From NCBI GenBank assembly GCA_014802265.1, contig JAAVCP010000045.1:1-60431 (forward strand): 60,431 bases of DNA, written 5' to 3'. Position 1 is the first letter of the stretch. The number at the start of each line of letters is the position of its first letter. Source of the stretch: Bacteroides sp. (lineage in GTDB: Bacteria; Bacteroidota; Bacteroidia; Bacteroidales; Muribaculaceae). Below are positions 9,601-17,979 of the stretch, piece by piece. Position numbers and translations under genes: made by a program. The notes under the pieces are model-generated. The model saw only the letters and a list, made by a program, of their open reading frames with translations. It had not been told where the DNA came from and made no database searches.

Positions 9601-11164
9601 CATCAATATTTCCAACTGCGTCAGCACTGAGCAGTGCTATGGAATTGTCAACCGTCAGATGCGTGGTGAACCCTTTTCCCTCTTTTGAGACTTCAATCGC
9701 TATGCCATCACAGTTATTTCCATTTAAAATAAAATCTGACACATATAGCTCTGCCTCACCGTCAATATCTTTTCCGCGAATAGCAATGTTAAAAGTGGCA
9801 TCAGCACTAAGAGAACCTATATTACTTTTATCTGCCAACTTTCCAACATTAAGGTTTTCAGCAACCACTTCTCCGAATAAATTAGCGGTACCTTTTGTAA
9901 TCCCATTTACCGTACCTGTGAGACTTATGTCACCAATCAATGTGGTGAGATGACAATCGACATCAACACTTTTCGACATCATGTCTCCTGAAAAGGTTCC
10001 GGTAACAGATATGTCGCCACAGTCGGCTAACAAGCCATTTATCTTTGCAGGAAACTTGGGATAGACATCAGTAATTTTCTGAATTAAGGGATTACCAACC
10101 CGCAAGCTCATATCTTCAATTGAAAAATTCAACCGGCTTAATTCCCGGAGGTTTGAGCCTTCTCCCTTGATAAATAGTTCCAAATCTTTTTTATCAGCCA
10201 CCGACAATCGCGTGAGAGCCACATTTTCAGCATCGCCTGTGGCTTCTAATGTGATAAACACCGGGTCGTTGAAATAAGCCAATTCAGGTAATATCCCTTT
10301 TAAATCTGAAGGAGTGACAGCATTATCCACTAAAACGAAGGTGTGCTGCGTATTGAGAATGGAGGGAAGTATATCACTATAGTCCTTATAAGAAAGCACA
10401 ATATCTGATGGACGAATTTCAGTTGCGGGGAGTTGTATGACCAGATTCTCCACTGATAGAGATGTTGAGGTAAAATGACATTTAAATGCCAACTTCTCAA
10501 GGTCAAGTCCACCCGACACCTTAAGAGCCATGCGACGGAGATCAATAGTGAAGTCATCGTTTTTTATTCGCGGGAAAGTTATATCAGCTTTAAGATCACT
10601 GATCCCCAGGTGGTTAAAATCAATTTTATCAGCAATATCGACATGTGGAATCCATTCTCTGTCAAACTTAAGGCGACATTTTCTTAAGACTACATTACGA
10701 AGTTGCAGATCAAATTTTTGTTTGGGTTTATTCTTGTTTTTTGGAGCAAAGGCATCTATAATAAATTGTATATTTAGCGGCTCTCCTTCTTTTTTTTGCC
10801 ATATTCTTCCGTCAAGCCCTATAATTTCACCGTATGTAATCTCAATCTCTCCCCGTGTAATAAATTTAGTAAGATTTATGCCGGCACCAACTTTTTCGAG
10901 CTGTAGGCATAACTCGTTTTCCGGTGTCATCACTTTCACCCCCTCCACCACTGCCTCATTGAAAGGCATTATATAAAGGTGGTCAATTATCACCTCACCT
11001 CCTAACAATTTAGTTAACTCAGTCTGTGCTATATCCTTAATCTTATTTTGCACCGGAGGAATTGAAAGCAGGATATACAATAAAAGATAGACCACGGCAA
11101 CTAAAATAATTGCCGAAAACACGACACTACGTGCCACCTTATAGATGTTTCTCGCTGCTCCCAT
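6614..11164 (-). CDS. TamB-like inner-membrane/periplasmic translocation and assembly protein
   Basis: This 1516-aa protein has an N-terminal transmembrane anchor (about residues 12-35, VVFSAIILVAVVYLLLYILL) followed by a very long periplasmic region of repetitive beta-strand sequence. The last 450 residues match the TamB/DUF490 domain, including GEMQHPDITFDIELP and the strand-rich end after DKFTLSPSFRSDKGDFSDLEVD. TamB-type proteins bridge the inner and outer membranes and take part in lipid transport and outer-membrane protein assembly. The C-terminal 50 residues are charged and low complexity. A minus-strand TAATTTTG promoter element lies 13-20 nt upstream, back to back with the tsaD promoter. 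Confidence 0.9.
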   Translation of the reverse strand: MGAARNIYKVARSVVFSAIILVAVVYLLLYILLSIPPVQNKIKDIAQTELTKLLGGEVIIDHLYIMPFNEAVVEGVKVMTPENELCLQLEKVGAGINLTKFITRGEIEITYGEIIGLDGRIWQKKEGEPLNIQFIIDAFAPKNKNKPKQKFDLQLRNVVLRKCRLKFDREWIPHVDIADKIDFNHLGISDLKADITFPRIKNDDFTIDLRRMALKVSGGLDLEKLAFKCHFTSTSLSVENLVIQLPATEIRPSDIVLSYKDYSDILPSILNTQHTFVLVDNAVTPSDLKGILPELAYFNDPVFITLEATGDAENVALTRLSVADKKDLELFIKGEGSNLRELSRLNFSIEDMSLRVGNPLIQKITDVYPKFPAKINGLLADCGDISVTGTFSGDMMSKSVDVDCHLTTLIGDISLTGTVNGITKGTANLFGEVVAENLNVGKLADKSNIGSLSADATFNIAIRGKDIDGEAELYVSDFILNGNNCDGIAIEVSKEGKGFTTHLTVDNSIALLSADAVGNIDGEDSELNVKCSISEFQPSLTGFFKNADNTSLAVNVSANLMGNSIDNVKGDINVSNFQFMRQGKTLILDHASILSYFGEDGRTVKLMSDWIDGEITGNFKVREIPTAIMNILAKTEPALFVTPKGEANSNMEVAFSFLLNPVNDIPEFFNLPFRLLVPVPVAGSIKESDSTAELSIDIPYLQQGKNKLVRDSRLNVCLNGEKGVMDLNVASTFPAKKGDLAIDVRVWGEEDNIFADLGWSNPTNDSFKGVLALGAKISRDEMTSKPEVNVEIKPSIFDIGPSRWNIDRGNITYDDNILTVDNFKIWHDSQFVAIDGVASTFMEDSISVRLADIDLDYIFDLLKINYVTFGGSATGDVTGKGVLGKTPEASTDNLLVKSLSYNGSVLGDGHIRSNWNNDEKKIGIYADILQEKLPKVKVDGGIWLTRDSLSFDIATDKAPIEFLKPFMSAFSSDIVGMASGKVKLFGTFKDIDLTGRIFADTIAMKLDFTNTWYHGSDSVFLEPGHIVIPSFRLYDRDGHSAILTGDLTHEYFHEPRFTFRISDARRLLCYDTNASMNPDWYGTIYGNGGAVVRGWPGMVNISVDMDLVNNSTFTFVLNDTQAAADYHFLTFSDRRKEEIERMRQDTVPDVLAAFQKKMEIENSTPSTFSLDIRASVNPSSLLTLVMDPIAGDKITARGNGAIQVEYESDSEEMQMFGKYTLDEGNYNFSLQDLILRDFSIRPGSSISFNGDPLNADLNITASYRVNTNLSDLDKSFSTDKDLARTNVPVDAMLMVNGEMQHPDITFDIELPTLTQDVERKVKSIISTDDMMSRQIIYLLALNRFYTPEYMGSAGNGSEWAAVASTTLSSQLSNMIGQLTDKFTLSPSFRSDKGDFSDLEVDVALSSRLLNNRLLLNGNFGYRDRNTSSTTFVGDFDLEYLLSRNGNLRLKAYNHFNDQNYYLREALTTQGIGVVYRRDFDNLFKFFRRKREEGGSLQDDTEEPESEELSGETEKSE

Positions 11165-11176
11165 TTTTATTCAGTG

Positions 11177-11184
11177 CAAAATTA
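11177..11184 (-). promoter_or_regulatory. Probable -7 promoter element of the TamB-like gene
   Basis: On the minus strand the sequence is TAATTTTG, matching TAnnTTTG. It is close to the start codon, implying a very short leader. It is divergent from the tsaD promoter in the 148-bp intergenic region. Confidence 0.45.
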
Positions 11185-11253
11185 ATCAAAATCCCCCTAT
11201 TACACCACTAAAAACTCCTATTTTTATAACAAGTCAATTTGGAGTGGATTATT

Positions 11254-11285
11254 TTTGCCAAATTCAACTAATTGAGTTATCTTTG
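11254..11285 (+). promoter_or_regulatory. Bacteroidetes-type promoter of tsaD
   Basis: TTTG at 11254-11257 and TATCTTTG at 11278-11285 are 20 nt apart and match the Bacteroidetes -33/-7 consensus. The tsaD start lies 27 nt downstream. Confidence 0.7.
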
Positions 11286-11312
11286 TAGGTTGAAAACACG
11301 ATTGAAAAAATA

Positions 11313-12329
11313 ATGAGTACCTATATATTAGGAATAGAATCATCTTGCGACGACACGTCGGCAGCTGTGATCTGCGACGGTTGTCTGAAGAGCAACGTCA
11401 TTGCAAGTCAGCAAGTGCATGAGGCATACGGCGGAGTGGTGCCTGAGTTGGCATCGCGTGCACATCAGCAGAATATTCTCCCGGTGGTCAGTGAGGCACT
11501 CCGCAGAGCCGGGATTGATAAAAATCAGCTTTCAGCCATTGCCTTTACCCGAGGTCCCGGGCTGCTTGGGTCGTTGCTCGTGGGCACTTCCTTTGCTAAA
11601 GGAATGGCAATAGGGCTTGATATCCCGTTAATTGATGTCAACCATCTTCATGCCCATGTGCTTTCACACTTTGTAAAAAAGGAGAAAAATGACAAGACTC
11701 CCGAATTTCCATTTATGTGTCTCCTGATTTCAGGAGGAAACTCACAGATTGTTTTGGCAAAAAGTCCGTATGAAATGGAGATTGTAGGTAAGACTATTGA
11801 TGATGCTGCCGGAGAAGCTTTCGACAAATGTGCAAAGGTTCTCGGGCTACCCTACCCGGGCGGTCCTCACATTGACCGTCTTGCAGCCACAGGCAATCCT
11901 ACAGCTTTCAAATTCAGCAAACCACACATTGTCGGATTAGACTACTCCTTCAGCGGACTCAAGACATCATTTCTTTATACCCTCCGCGATAATCTGAAGA
12001 AAGACCCTGATTTCATTAATAAAAACATCGCAGACTTGGCAGCTTCCTTGCAAAAGACAATTATTGATATTCTTCTTGATAAGCTTGCAAAGGCATTGGA
12101 TGCATATCCGGTAGGCGATGTGGCTATCGGTGGTGGAGTCTCAGCTAATTCTGGTGTCAGAAATGCCGTGGAAGAATTTTGTCGGAAAAGAGGAGTTACG
12201 CCCTGGATTCCTGAAAGAGCATTCACAACTGACAATGCCGCAATGGTAGCAACTGCCGGATATTTCAAATATCTCTCAAATCAATTCTGCGACCTTTCAC
12301 TCCCACCTTATTCACGAGTCACGATGTGA
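11313..12329 (+). CDS. tsaD: tRNA N6-adenosine threonylcarbamoyltransferase
   Basis: TsaD transfers the threonylcarbamoyl group to A37 of ANN-decoding tRNAs, working with TsaB and TsaE in the cytoplasm. The 338-aa length is typical. The N-terminal ASKHA start ILGIESSCDDTSAAVI, the metal-binding HLHAH (His111 and His115), the SGGNSQIVL loop, GEAFDKCAKVLGLPYPGG, and the C-terminal GGVSANSGVR are all present. The gene opens a plus-strand unit divergent from the TamB-like gene, with the CinA-like gene 16 nt downstream. No anomalies are seen. Confidence 0.97.
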   Translation: MSTYILGIESSCDDTSAAVICDGCLKSNVIASQQVHEAYGGVVPELASRAHQQNILPVVSEALRRAGIDKNQLSAIAFTRGPGLLGSLLVGTSFAKGMAIGLDIPLIDVNHLHAHVLSHFVKKEKNDKTPEFPFMCLLISGGNSQIVLAKSPYEMEIVGKTIDDAAGEAFDKCAKVLGLPYPGGPHIDRLAATGNPTAFKFSKPHIVGLDYSFSGLKTSFLYTLRDNLKKDPDFINKNIADLAASLQKTIIDILLDKLAKALDAYPVGDVAIGGGVSANSGVRNAVEEFCRKRGVTPWIPERAFTTDNAAMVATAGYFKYLSNQFCDLSLPPYSRVTM

Positions 12330-12345
12330 CACAATTCCCCTCAAA

Positions 12346-13143
12346 ATGAATAGTAAGAAGGATAATATTACAAACGATAAAAAATCACAAAATATGCACA
12401 CTGAGACACGGCATGTTGTGATTTACGGTTACACTCGTCAGGAACTTCTCAAGGTGATGAAACATTTTGAGGCTCAGTTGCCGGAATTTGTAAGAATTAC
12501 GATAGACTCTTCCAATCTGGTGACAAAAATCACACTTACCGGAGTAAACTCCGGCGTGGAGTTGCTGAGATTCAAAATGAATAAGTTCCATCGGAATCTC
12601 AATGAGATTTTCACGGAAGATGTAATCGCAACTGAAGACACAACAATAGCCGGCACGCTCGGCAATCTTCTTCATGAGCGGGAGCTGACCGTGGCGTGTG
12701 CGGAGAGTTGTACCGGAGGAAATCTCGCCCACCGCATTGTGCAGGTTCCCGGCTCGTCAGCTTATTTCTTGGGTAGCGTAGTAAGCTATTCCAATGATGT
12801 AAAGGCTGATGTCCTTAAAGTGCCCCGCAGCTACATCGCCACTGAAGGAGCCGTAAGCAAACCGGTGGCGGAAGCAATGGCAAAGGGCGTGGCAAAACTT
12901 ATGCGCACAGATTGTGCCATTGCCACAACAGGCATTGCCGGACCAGATGGCGGCACACCTTTCAAGCCGGTTGGCACTGTCTGGATTGCCGTAAAATACG
13001 GAGATACCGTTGTCAGTGAATGCCTCCATTTCAAGGGTGATCGTAACTCAGTGATTGAAAGTGCCTCCAATCATGGAATGGTGATGCTCATAAATCTGCT
13101 GCGAAACAGCTACGTGATGCAAGAAGATGTAAACGATGACTGA
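12346..13143 (+). CDS. CinA-family nicotinamide-nucleotide amidohydrolase lacking the MoCF domain
   Basis: The last 160 residues form a CinA C-terminal domain: VACAESCTGG, GSVVSYSNDVK, TTGIAGPDGGTPFKPVGTVW. This domain deamidates NMN to nicotinic acid mononucleotide in pyridine-nucleotide salvage. The first 95 residues, after a polar start, resemble the alpha/beta linker that precedes CinA-C in full-length CinA. The MoCF/COG1058 domain of about 170 aa is absent. The protein is therefore a 265-aa intermediate form between PncC and full CinA. It lies 16 nt after tsaD and is probably co-transcribed. The start ATG at 12346 could be replaced by the later one at 12394 (MHTETRH). Confidence 0.88.
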   Translation: MNSKKDNITNDKKSQNMHTETRHVVIYGYTRQELLKVMKHFEAQLPEFVRITIDSSNLVTKITLTGVNSGVELLRFKMNKFHRNLNEIFTEDVIATEDTTIAGTLGNLLHERELTVACAESCTGGNLAHRIVQVPGSSAYFLGSVVSYSNDVKADVLKVPRSYIATEGAVSKPVAEAMAKGVAKLMRTDCAIATTGIAGPDGGTPFKPVGTVWIAVKYGDTVVSECLHFKGDRNSVIESASNHGMVMLINLLRNSYVMQEDVNDD

Positions 13144-13191
13144 TTCCTCATTTTTTTTAATATAATTTTTATAATTTCTACATTGATTTTC

Positions 13192-13222
13192 TTGCATATT
13201 ATCTGATAATTCACTAATTTTG
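13192..13222 (+). promoter_or_regulatory. Promoter of the rpmB-rpmG operon
   Basis: TTG at 13192-13194 and TAATTTTG at 13215-13222 are 20 nt apart and match the Bacteroidetes promoter. The rpmB start is at 13340, which leaves a leader of about 110 nt. Confidence 0.65.
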
Positions 13223-13339
13223 CACCCGGTTTGTGGCACATCCTTTAAAGTCGCCTTTTGATGCGTTGGCGATGATATGAGAACTGAGATGGCGGCCTCA
13301 TTCCCCAAGCATTTTTAATTAAATTTAAAAACAACAGCC

Positions 13340-13603
13340 ATGTCAAAAGTTTGTCAGATTACAGGCAAAAAGACTTTAGTGGGCAACAATGTTTCCCATT
13401 CAAAGCGTCGCACCAAACGCAAATTCAATGTCAACCTACACAAAAAGAAATTCTATTGGGTTGAGCAGGATATGTGGATTGAGCTTCTTGTGTCAGCACA
13501 TGCTCTACGCACTATCAACAAAATTGGTCTGAATGCCGCTCTTAAAAGAGCTGAAAAAGACGGTATCCTCGACTTCAAAGACATCTCAATCGTTTCTTTT
13601 TAA
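13340..13603 (+). CDS. rpmB: 50S ribosomal protein L28
   Basis: This 87-aa basic protein has the L28 signature: [20 protein letters not shown], then [10 protein letters not shown], and a C-terminal helix. It is a component of the large ribosomal subunit. It is first in a three-gene ribosomal operon with rpmG and the DUF4295 gene, 19 nt ahead of rpmG. A long leader precedes it. Confidence 0.97.
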   Translation: MSKVCQITGKKTLVGNNVSHSKRRTKRKFNVNLHKKKFYWVEQDMWIELLVSAHALRTINKIGLNAALKRAEKDGILDFKDISIVSF

Positions 13604-13622
13604 TCAGATTCCTTAATTAATT

Positions 13623-13811
13623 ATGGCAAAGAAAGCTAAAGGCAACAGAGTGCAGGTGATTCTTGAATGCACAGAACATAAAGCAAGCGGTATGCCCGGT
13701 ATGTCTCGCTACATTACTACCAAAAACCGCAAAAACACAACAGGACGTATGGAGTTGAAAAAATACAACCCTATCCTTAAGAGAATGACCATTCACAAAG
13801 AAATAAAATAA
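13623..13811 (+). CDS. rpmG: 50S ribosomal protein L33
   Basis: This 62-aa protein matches L33 ([20 protein letters not shown], then [10 protein letters not shown] and [17 protein letters not shown]). It carries only one cysteine where zinc-binding L33 forms have CxxC pairs, so it is a C-minus form. It lies between rpmB and the DUF4295 gene in the same operon. Confidence 0.96.
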   Translation: MAKKAKGNRVQVILECTEHKASGMPGMSRYITTKNRKNTTGRMELKKYNPILKRMTIHKEIK

Positions 13812-13825
13812 GCATATCCTGACCC

Positions 13826-13975
13826 ATGGCAAAGAAAACCGTAGCGTCTCTTCAAAAAGGTGAAGGCCGCACTTTCAGTAAAGTTATCAAAATGGAGAAA
13901 TCTCCTAAGACAGGCGCTTATATCTTCAAAGAAGAAATGGTGCCCAACGATGCAGTTCAGGCTGCACTCAAATAA
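13826..13975 (+). CDS. DUF4295 ribosome-associated protein (bL38 type)
   Basis: A 49-aa ORF starts at ATG 13826, 14 nt after rpmG. The sequence MAKKTVASLQKGEGRTFSKV followed by EKSPKTGAYIFKEEMV is that of the DUF4295 family, restricted to Bacteroidetes. The family has been described as ribosomal protein bL38 in the Flavobacterium johnsoniae ribosome (from memory). Conserved linkage to rpmB and rpmG supports the ribosomal role. A strong hairpin terminator follows at 14004-14029. Confidence 0.9.
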   Translation: MAKKTVASLQKGEGRTFSKVIKMEKSPKTGAYIFKEEMVPNDAVQAALK

Positions 13976-14003
13976 GATTAAAATCTTATACTATATACTT
14001 AGA

Positions 14004-14034
14004 TCCCCGGAGTTTATAAGCCCCGGGGAATTTT
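14004..14034. terminator. Terminator between the rpmB operon and lpxA
   Basis: A GC-rich 7-bp stem (TCCCCGG at 14004-14010 and CCGGGGA at 14023-14029) with a 12-nt loop is followed by ATTTTATTTTA on the plus strand. It ends the rpmB-rpmG-bL38 operon and lies downstream of the convergent lpxA, so it may serve both. Confidence 0.8.
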
Positions 14035-14057
14035 ATTTTATTTATATTGATCCCATG

Positions 14058-14828
14058 TCAGATGGCGCTTCTGATGATGCCACGTTCAGAGTTGATCACA
14101 AAATCTATAATCTCATCACGATATTTTGTCTTCGGAAGAGTTTCCACTATCAATTTAACAGCATTCGATACATTCAAGTCACTAAGATACAAAATGCGAT
14201 AAATCTCACCTATGATTTGAATATCTTCCTGAGAAAAACCGTTTCGCTGAAGTCCTATCGAGTTGAGACCAACATATGAAATAGGCTCACGGGCTGCCTT
14301 AACGTATGGCGGTATATCTTTATTGACAAGTGCACCACCCTGCAACATTATGTTTCTACCAATGTGACAGAACTGATGAATCAAGCTGCCCCCACCTATT
14401 ACGGCACAATCATCAACAATCACCTCTCCGGCAAGCTGCACAGCATTCGACATGATAACTCTATTGCCAAGGCGGCAGTCATGAGCCACGTGACAATAAG
14501 CCATAATCAGACAGTTTTCACCAACTACAGTCTTTCCTTTAGATGCTGTGCCACGATGCACGGTGGAACATTCGCGAAGTGTGGTTCCGTTGCCTATGTA
14601 TGCATAGGTTGTTTCTCCACGAAATTTTAAATCCTGCGGAATAGCTGACACGACTGCACCCGGGAAAATACTCACTCCGGCACCTATGCGTGCGCCAGGG
14701 AAGATAGTTACATTACCCCAGATTTCACAGTTATCACCAATCTCTACGTCTTCATAGATATTGGTGTAGTTGCCTATCTTAACATTATTCCCGATTTTTG
14801 CATCGGGGTGCACATAATAGTTGTCCAT
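14058..14828 (-). CDS. lpxA: UDP-N-acetylglucosamine acyltransferase
   Basis: LpxA performs the first step of lipid A synthesis, O-acylation of UDP-GlcNAc from acyl-ACP. The 256-aa protein is a left-handed parallel beta-helix made of hexapeptide repeats (KIGNNVKIGNYTNIYEDVEI and so on) with the catalytic histidine segment IMAYCHVAHDC. The helical C-terminal region includes the usual NSIGLQRNGFS. It is the last gene of a minus-strand lpxD-lpxC/fabZ-lpxA operon, 23 nt after the fusion gene. Confidence 0.96.
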   Translation of the reverse strand: MDNYYVHPDAKIGNNVKIGNYTNIYEDVEIGDNCEIWGNVTIFPGARIGAGVSIFPGAVVSAIPQDLKFRGETTYAYIGNGTTLRECSTVHRGTASKGKTVVGENCLIMAYCHVAHDCRLGNRVIMSNAVQLAGEVIVDDCAVIGGGSLIHQFCHIGRNIMLQGGALVNKDIPPYVKAAREPISYVGLNSIGLQRNGFSQEDIQIIGEIYRILYLSDLNVSNAVKLIVETLPKTKYRDEIIDFVINSERGIIRSAI

Positions 14829-14851
14829 GTGTAGTCAGGAGAAAGATATGA

Positions 14852-16234
14852 TTACTTATTCTTTATAATTTGAGCCATAAACTCTGCCTCACACACAATC
14901 TTTTCTCCTACAAAGGCATAACCTTTCACCACAGCACACCCACGGCGTATCTCCGTCATGAGACTGACATTGAGTAAAAGAGTATTGCCAGGGACAACTT
15001 TCTGCCGGAATTTAACATTATCTATCTTAAGAAAATACGTGCTGTATTTCTCCGGCTCATCAAGATAATTGAGCACAAGCACACCGGCTGCCTGTGCCAT
15101 AGCCTCCACCTGAAGCACACCCGGCATAACCGGTTCTTGAGGGAAATGACCTTGGAAGAAAGGTTCATTGACAGTGACGTTCTTAACGGCAACGCAATGC
15201 TTCTTGTCAATCTCTATAACTTTATCAATGAGCAAGAATGGATAACGGTGAGGAAGAAGACGCTTGATGCCGTTGACATCGATGATGGGTTCGAGATTCG
15301 GATTGTAAATAGGAGACTGAATCTCAGTGTGACGCACCTCCTTACGTATCATTCGTGTGAATTTATTGTTGACAGTATGTCCGGGACGCACTGCCACTAC
15401 CCTTCCCTTCAAAGGACGTCCGATAAGGGCAAGATCGCCTATAACATCCATGAGTTTATGACGTGCCGGTTCATTATCCCATTTCAAGGGAGTCGGGTTA
15501 ATATATCCCAGCTGGCTAACCTGCATGTGTGGCACATTCAGAAGATCACACAGATAATCTATCTGTGCCTGACCAATCGGTTCATCATAAATCACTATGG
15601 CATTGTCAATGTCGCCTCCCTTAATCAGCCCATGTTTCAATAATGCCTCAATTTCCCTTACAAAAACAAAAGTGCGTGCACTTGCCACTTCTTGTTTAAA
15701 CTCTGACAGGTCATCAAGCATTGCAAACTGATTAGGAAGCACCTTGGAATCATATTCCACCATCACTTCCACACTGAAATTATCATCGGGATAGAAAGTG
15801 ATCACAGAACCGGTTGTTTCATCGGCATAGCGGATTTTCTCCTTAATTATATAGAAGTCTTTCTCAGCTTTCTGTTCCTCAAGCCCCACTCTTTCCAGCT
15901 CTTCCACATATCTGATTGCGCTTCCGTCAAGAATCGGCATCTCCGGACCATTGACTTCAATAAGGCAATTGTCTACACCTGCGGCATAAAGAGCAGCCAA
16001 CGCATGTTCAATTGTACTGATTCTGACTTCATTCTTGCCAATTACTGTACCACGGGTAGTATCAACCACATTTTCTGCCACTGCATCTATCACCGGCTGA
16101 CCTTCCAGGTCCACACGCTTAAACTTATATCCATGATTATCCGGGGCAGGCTGAAAGACAGCCGTTATATCTTTGCCCGAGTGCAGTCCCTTACCACTAA
16201 GAGTGAACGGAGACTTTAGGGTGAGTTGTTTCAT
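14852..16234 (-). CDS. lpxC: Bifunctional UDP-3-O-acyl-GlcNAc deacetylase / 3-hydroxyacyl-ACP dehydratase (LpxC-FabZ fusion)
   Basis: This 460-aa protein fuses two enzymes. Residues 1 to about 305 are the zinc-dependent deacetylase LpxC, the committed step of lipid A synthesis (KSPFTLSGKGLHSGKDI; ISTIEHALAALYAAGVDN; KLMDVIGDLALIG). Residues from about 310 to the end are the hot-dog dehydratase FabZ, with catalytic His in LLPHRYPFLLID and Glu in GVLQVEAMAQAAG. The fusion is typical of Bacteroidetes and couples lipid A and fatty acid synthesis. The gene follows lpxD by 9 nt and precedes lpxA. Confidence 0.96.
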   Translation of the reverse strand: MKQLTLKSPFTLSGKGLHSGKDITAVFQPAPDNHGYKFKRVDLEGQPVIDAVAENVVDTTRGTVIGKNEVRISTIEHALAALYAAGVDNCLIEVNGPEMPILDGSAIRYVEELERVGLEEQKAEKDFYIIKEKIRYADETTGSVITFYPDDNFSVEVMVEYDSKVLPNQFAMLDDLSEFKQEVASARTFVFVREIEALLKHGLIKGGDIDNAIVIYDEPIGQAQIDYLCDLLNVPHMQVSQLGYINPTPLKWDNEPARHKLMDVIGDLALIGRPLKGRVVAVRPGHTVNNKFTRMIRKEVRHTEIQSPIYNPNLEPIIDVNGIKRLLPHRYPFLLIDKVIEIDKKHCVAVKNVTVNEPFFQGHFPQEPVMPGVLQVEAMAQAAGVLVLNYLDEPEKYSTYFLKIDNVKFRQKVVPGNTLLLNVSLMTEIRRGCAVVKGYAFVGEKIVCEAEFMAQIIKNK

Positions 16235-16243
16235 TCTTTTTAT

Positions 16244-17248
16244 CTATTTCTTATTTTTTTGTTCTGAGAAAAACTTATCCAACCGCTTGATGTAGACAAG
16301 ATTCTTGGCAAACTGTCTTGCATCGATTGCGGGATAACCTATCAGACGCTTCCCACTGCCAACATTATTGGGTATACCCGATTGGGCACCGAATTCATTG
16401 AAATCTCCAATGGTAATATGTCCGGCGAATCCACACTGCCCTCCGACCATATTACCGTTGCCGATATGTGTGGAGCCTGCTATGCCTGTCTGAGAGGCAA
16501 AGACATTGTTTTCGCCGATTGTAACGTTGTGGGCAACCATTATAAGATTATCAAGCTTAGTGCCCTTGCCTACCTTGGTTGCACCAAAAGTGGCACGGTC
16601 AACCGTAGTGTTGGCGCCAATTTCCACATCATCCTCAATTATGACAATACCGGTCTGAGGAATCTTTTCGTAATGACCATCTTTGGGTGCAAATCCAAAA
16701 CCATCAGCACCGATCACTGCACCTGAATGCACAATGCAACGGTTGCCGATCTTGCATCCTTCATAAATCTTTACGCCGGCTCGTATGACAGTGTCATCAC
16801 CAATAACTACCTCACTGCCTATATATACTTGAGGATAAATCTTTACATTCCTGCCGAGTTTAACATTCCTACCTATATAAGAAAATGCACCGATGTAGGC
16901 TGCCTCAGGCACTTCCACACCTTCCGCCAAAAAACACGGCTGCTCTATCCCTTCAGGCTGAGGCTTCATGCCCTCAATGATGCGCAGAAGGTGCGCAAGT
17001 GTTGCATAAGGGTCATCCACCCTTATGAGTGTAACCTTCAATTCACTGTCGGGCTGGAAATCTTTTCCTACGAGAAGCGCAGTGGCTTTAGTGGAAGCGG
17101 CATAATGTGCATATTTAGGATTCGCAATGAAACTAAGGTCGCCCTCCTTGGCTTCCTCTATCTTGGCAAACCCCTTCAACAGAGCATCGCCATCTCCTTC
17201 TACCGTCCCCCCTGTGAGGGCTGCAAGGCCCTTAGGTGTTATCTCCAT
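16244..17248 (-). CDS. lpxD: UDP-3-O-(3-hydroxyacyl)glucosamine N-acyltransferase
   Basis: LpxD adds the second acyl chain to the lipid A precursor. The 334-aa protein has the N-terminal uridine-binding domain ([20 protein letters not shown]), a hexapeptide-repeat beta-helix, the catalytic histidine region [14 protein letters not shown], and a C-terminal helix. It is the first gene of the minus-strand lpx operon. The 225-bp region upstream is shared with the divergent mce gene. Confidence 0.96.
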   Translation of the reverse strand: MEITPKGLAALTGGTVEGDGDALLKGFAKIEEAKEGDLSFIANPKYAHYAASTKATALLVGKDFQPDSELKVTLIRVDDPYATLAHLLRIIEGMKPQPEGIEQPCFLAEGVEVPEAAYIGAFSYIGRNVKLGRNVKIYPQVYIGSEVVIGDDTVIRAGVKIYEGCKIGNRCIVHSGAVIGADGFGFAPKDGHYEKIPQTGIVIIEDDVEIGANTTVDRATFGATKVGKGTKLDNLIMVAHNVTIGENNVFASQTGIAGSTHIGNGNMVGGQCGFAGHITIGDFNEFGAQSGIPNNVGSGKRLIGYPAIDARQFAKNLVYIKRLDKFFSEQKNKK

Positions 17249-17361
17249 ATCTTGTTCGGATAAATTTTTTGCAAATATCGTGATTTTTTGTCAAACACAC
17301 ATCATTTTACACCGATTATTATTGTAGGTAATCATCTTTATGGCATTATTTTCGATTTTTC

Positions 17362-17392
17362 TTGATTGTACCAAGAATTTTTTCTACATTTG
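17362..17392 (+). promoter_or_regulatory. Promoter of the mce-mmd operon
   Basis: TTG at 17362-17364 and TACATTTG at 17385-17392 are 20 nt apart. They match the Bacteroidetes promoter and lie about 80 nt upstream of mce. Confidence 0.7.
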
Positions 17393-17473
17393 CAAAGATT
17401 TTTGCCCTCATCAAAAGAGGTCGTATCATAATCAATTGAAACAGACAATAAACACCTAAACATTTTTAATGAC

Positions 17474-17893
17474 ATGAAAATTTCTCATATCGAGCACATC
17501 GGGATTGCAGTTCCTGATCTCGCAAAGGCTATCGAGTATTATGAAAACGCTCTCGGTCTCAAATGCTACAAGAAAGAAGTAGTAGAAGACCAGAAAGTGA
17601 CCACCGCATTCTTCAAAGTTGGCGACACTAAGATCGAGCTTCTCGAGGCAACATCTCCCGACAGCACCATAGCAAAATTTATTGAGAAGAATGGTGGTCG
17701 TGGTGGTATGCACCACATGGCTTTTGCAGTTGAGGATGGCGTTGCAAACGCTCTTGCTGAGGCTGAAGAAAAGGGTATTAAGCTGATTGACAAGGCTCCG
17801 CGTAAAGGTGCTGACGGTCTCAACATCGCTTTCCTACACCCGAAGTCAACTGAGGCAGTTCTCACCGAACTTTGCGAAGACCCATCTAAATAA
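17474..17893 (+). CDS. mce: Methylmalonyl-CoA epimerase
   Basis: The enzyme interconverts (2R)- and (2S)-methylmalonyl-CoA in the succinate-propionate pathway. The 139-aa vicinal-oxygen-chelate protein shows metal-binding His in ISHIEHIGIAVPDL, DTKIELLEATSPDS, GGMHHMAFAVED, and a C-terminal glutamate in TEAVLTELCE. It heads an operon that runs mce, carboxyltransferase, OadG-like, biotin carrier, OadB. This arrangement fits propionate production with energy recovery by sodium pumping. Confidence 0.95.
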   Translation: MKISHIEHIGIAVPDLAKAIEYYENALGLKCYKKEVVEDQKVTTAFFKVGDTKIELLEATSPDSTIAKFIEKNGGRGGMHHMAFAVEDGVANALAEAEEKGIKLIDKAPRKGADGLNIAFLHPKSTEAVLTELCEDPSK

Positions 17894-17908
17894 TTGAGAA
17901 ATATGATT

Positions 17909-17940
17909 TCCCTTGCGGCGTGATTTTGCTCCGTAAGGGA
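17909..17940 (+). promoter_or_regulatory. Hairpin between mce and mmdA
   Basis: TCCCTTGCGG (17909-17918) can pair with CCGTAAGGGA (17931-17940), including one G-U pair, around a 12-nt loop. No T-tract follows, so it is more likely an RNA processing or attenuation element than a full terminator. Confidence 0.45.
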
Positions 17941-17979
17941 ATAACCTTATTCAGTTAATCCAATACAAATCAATAAGAA

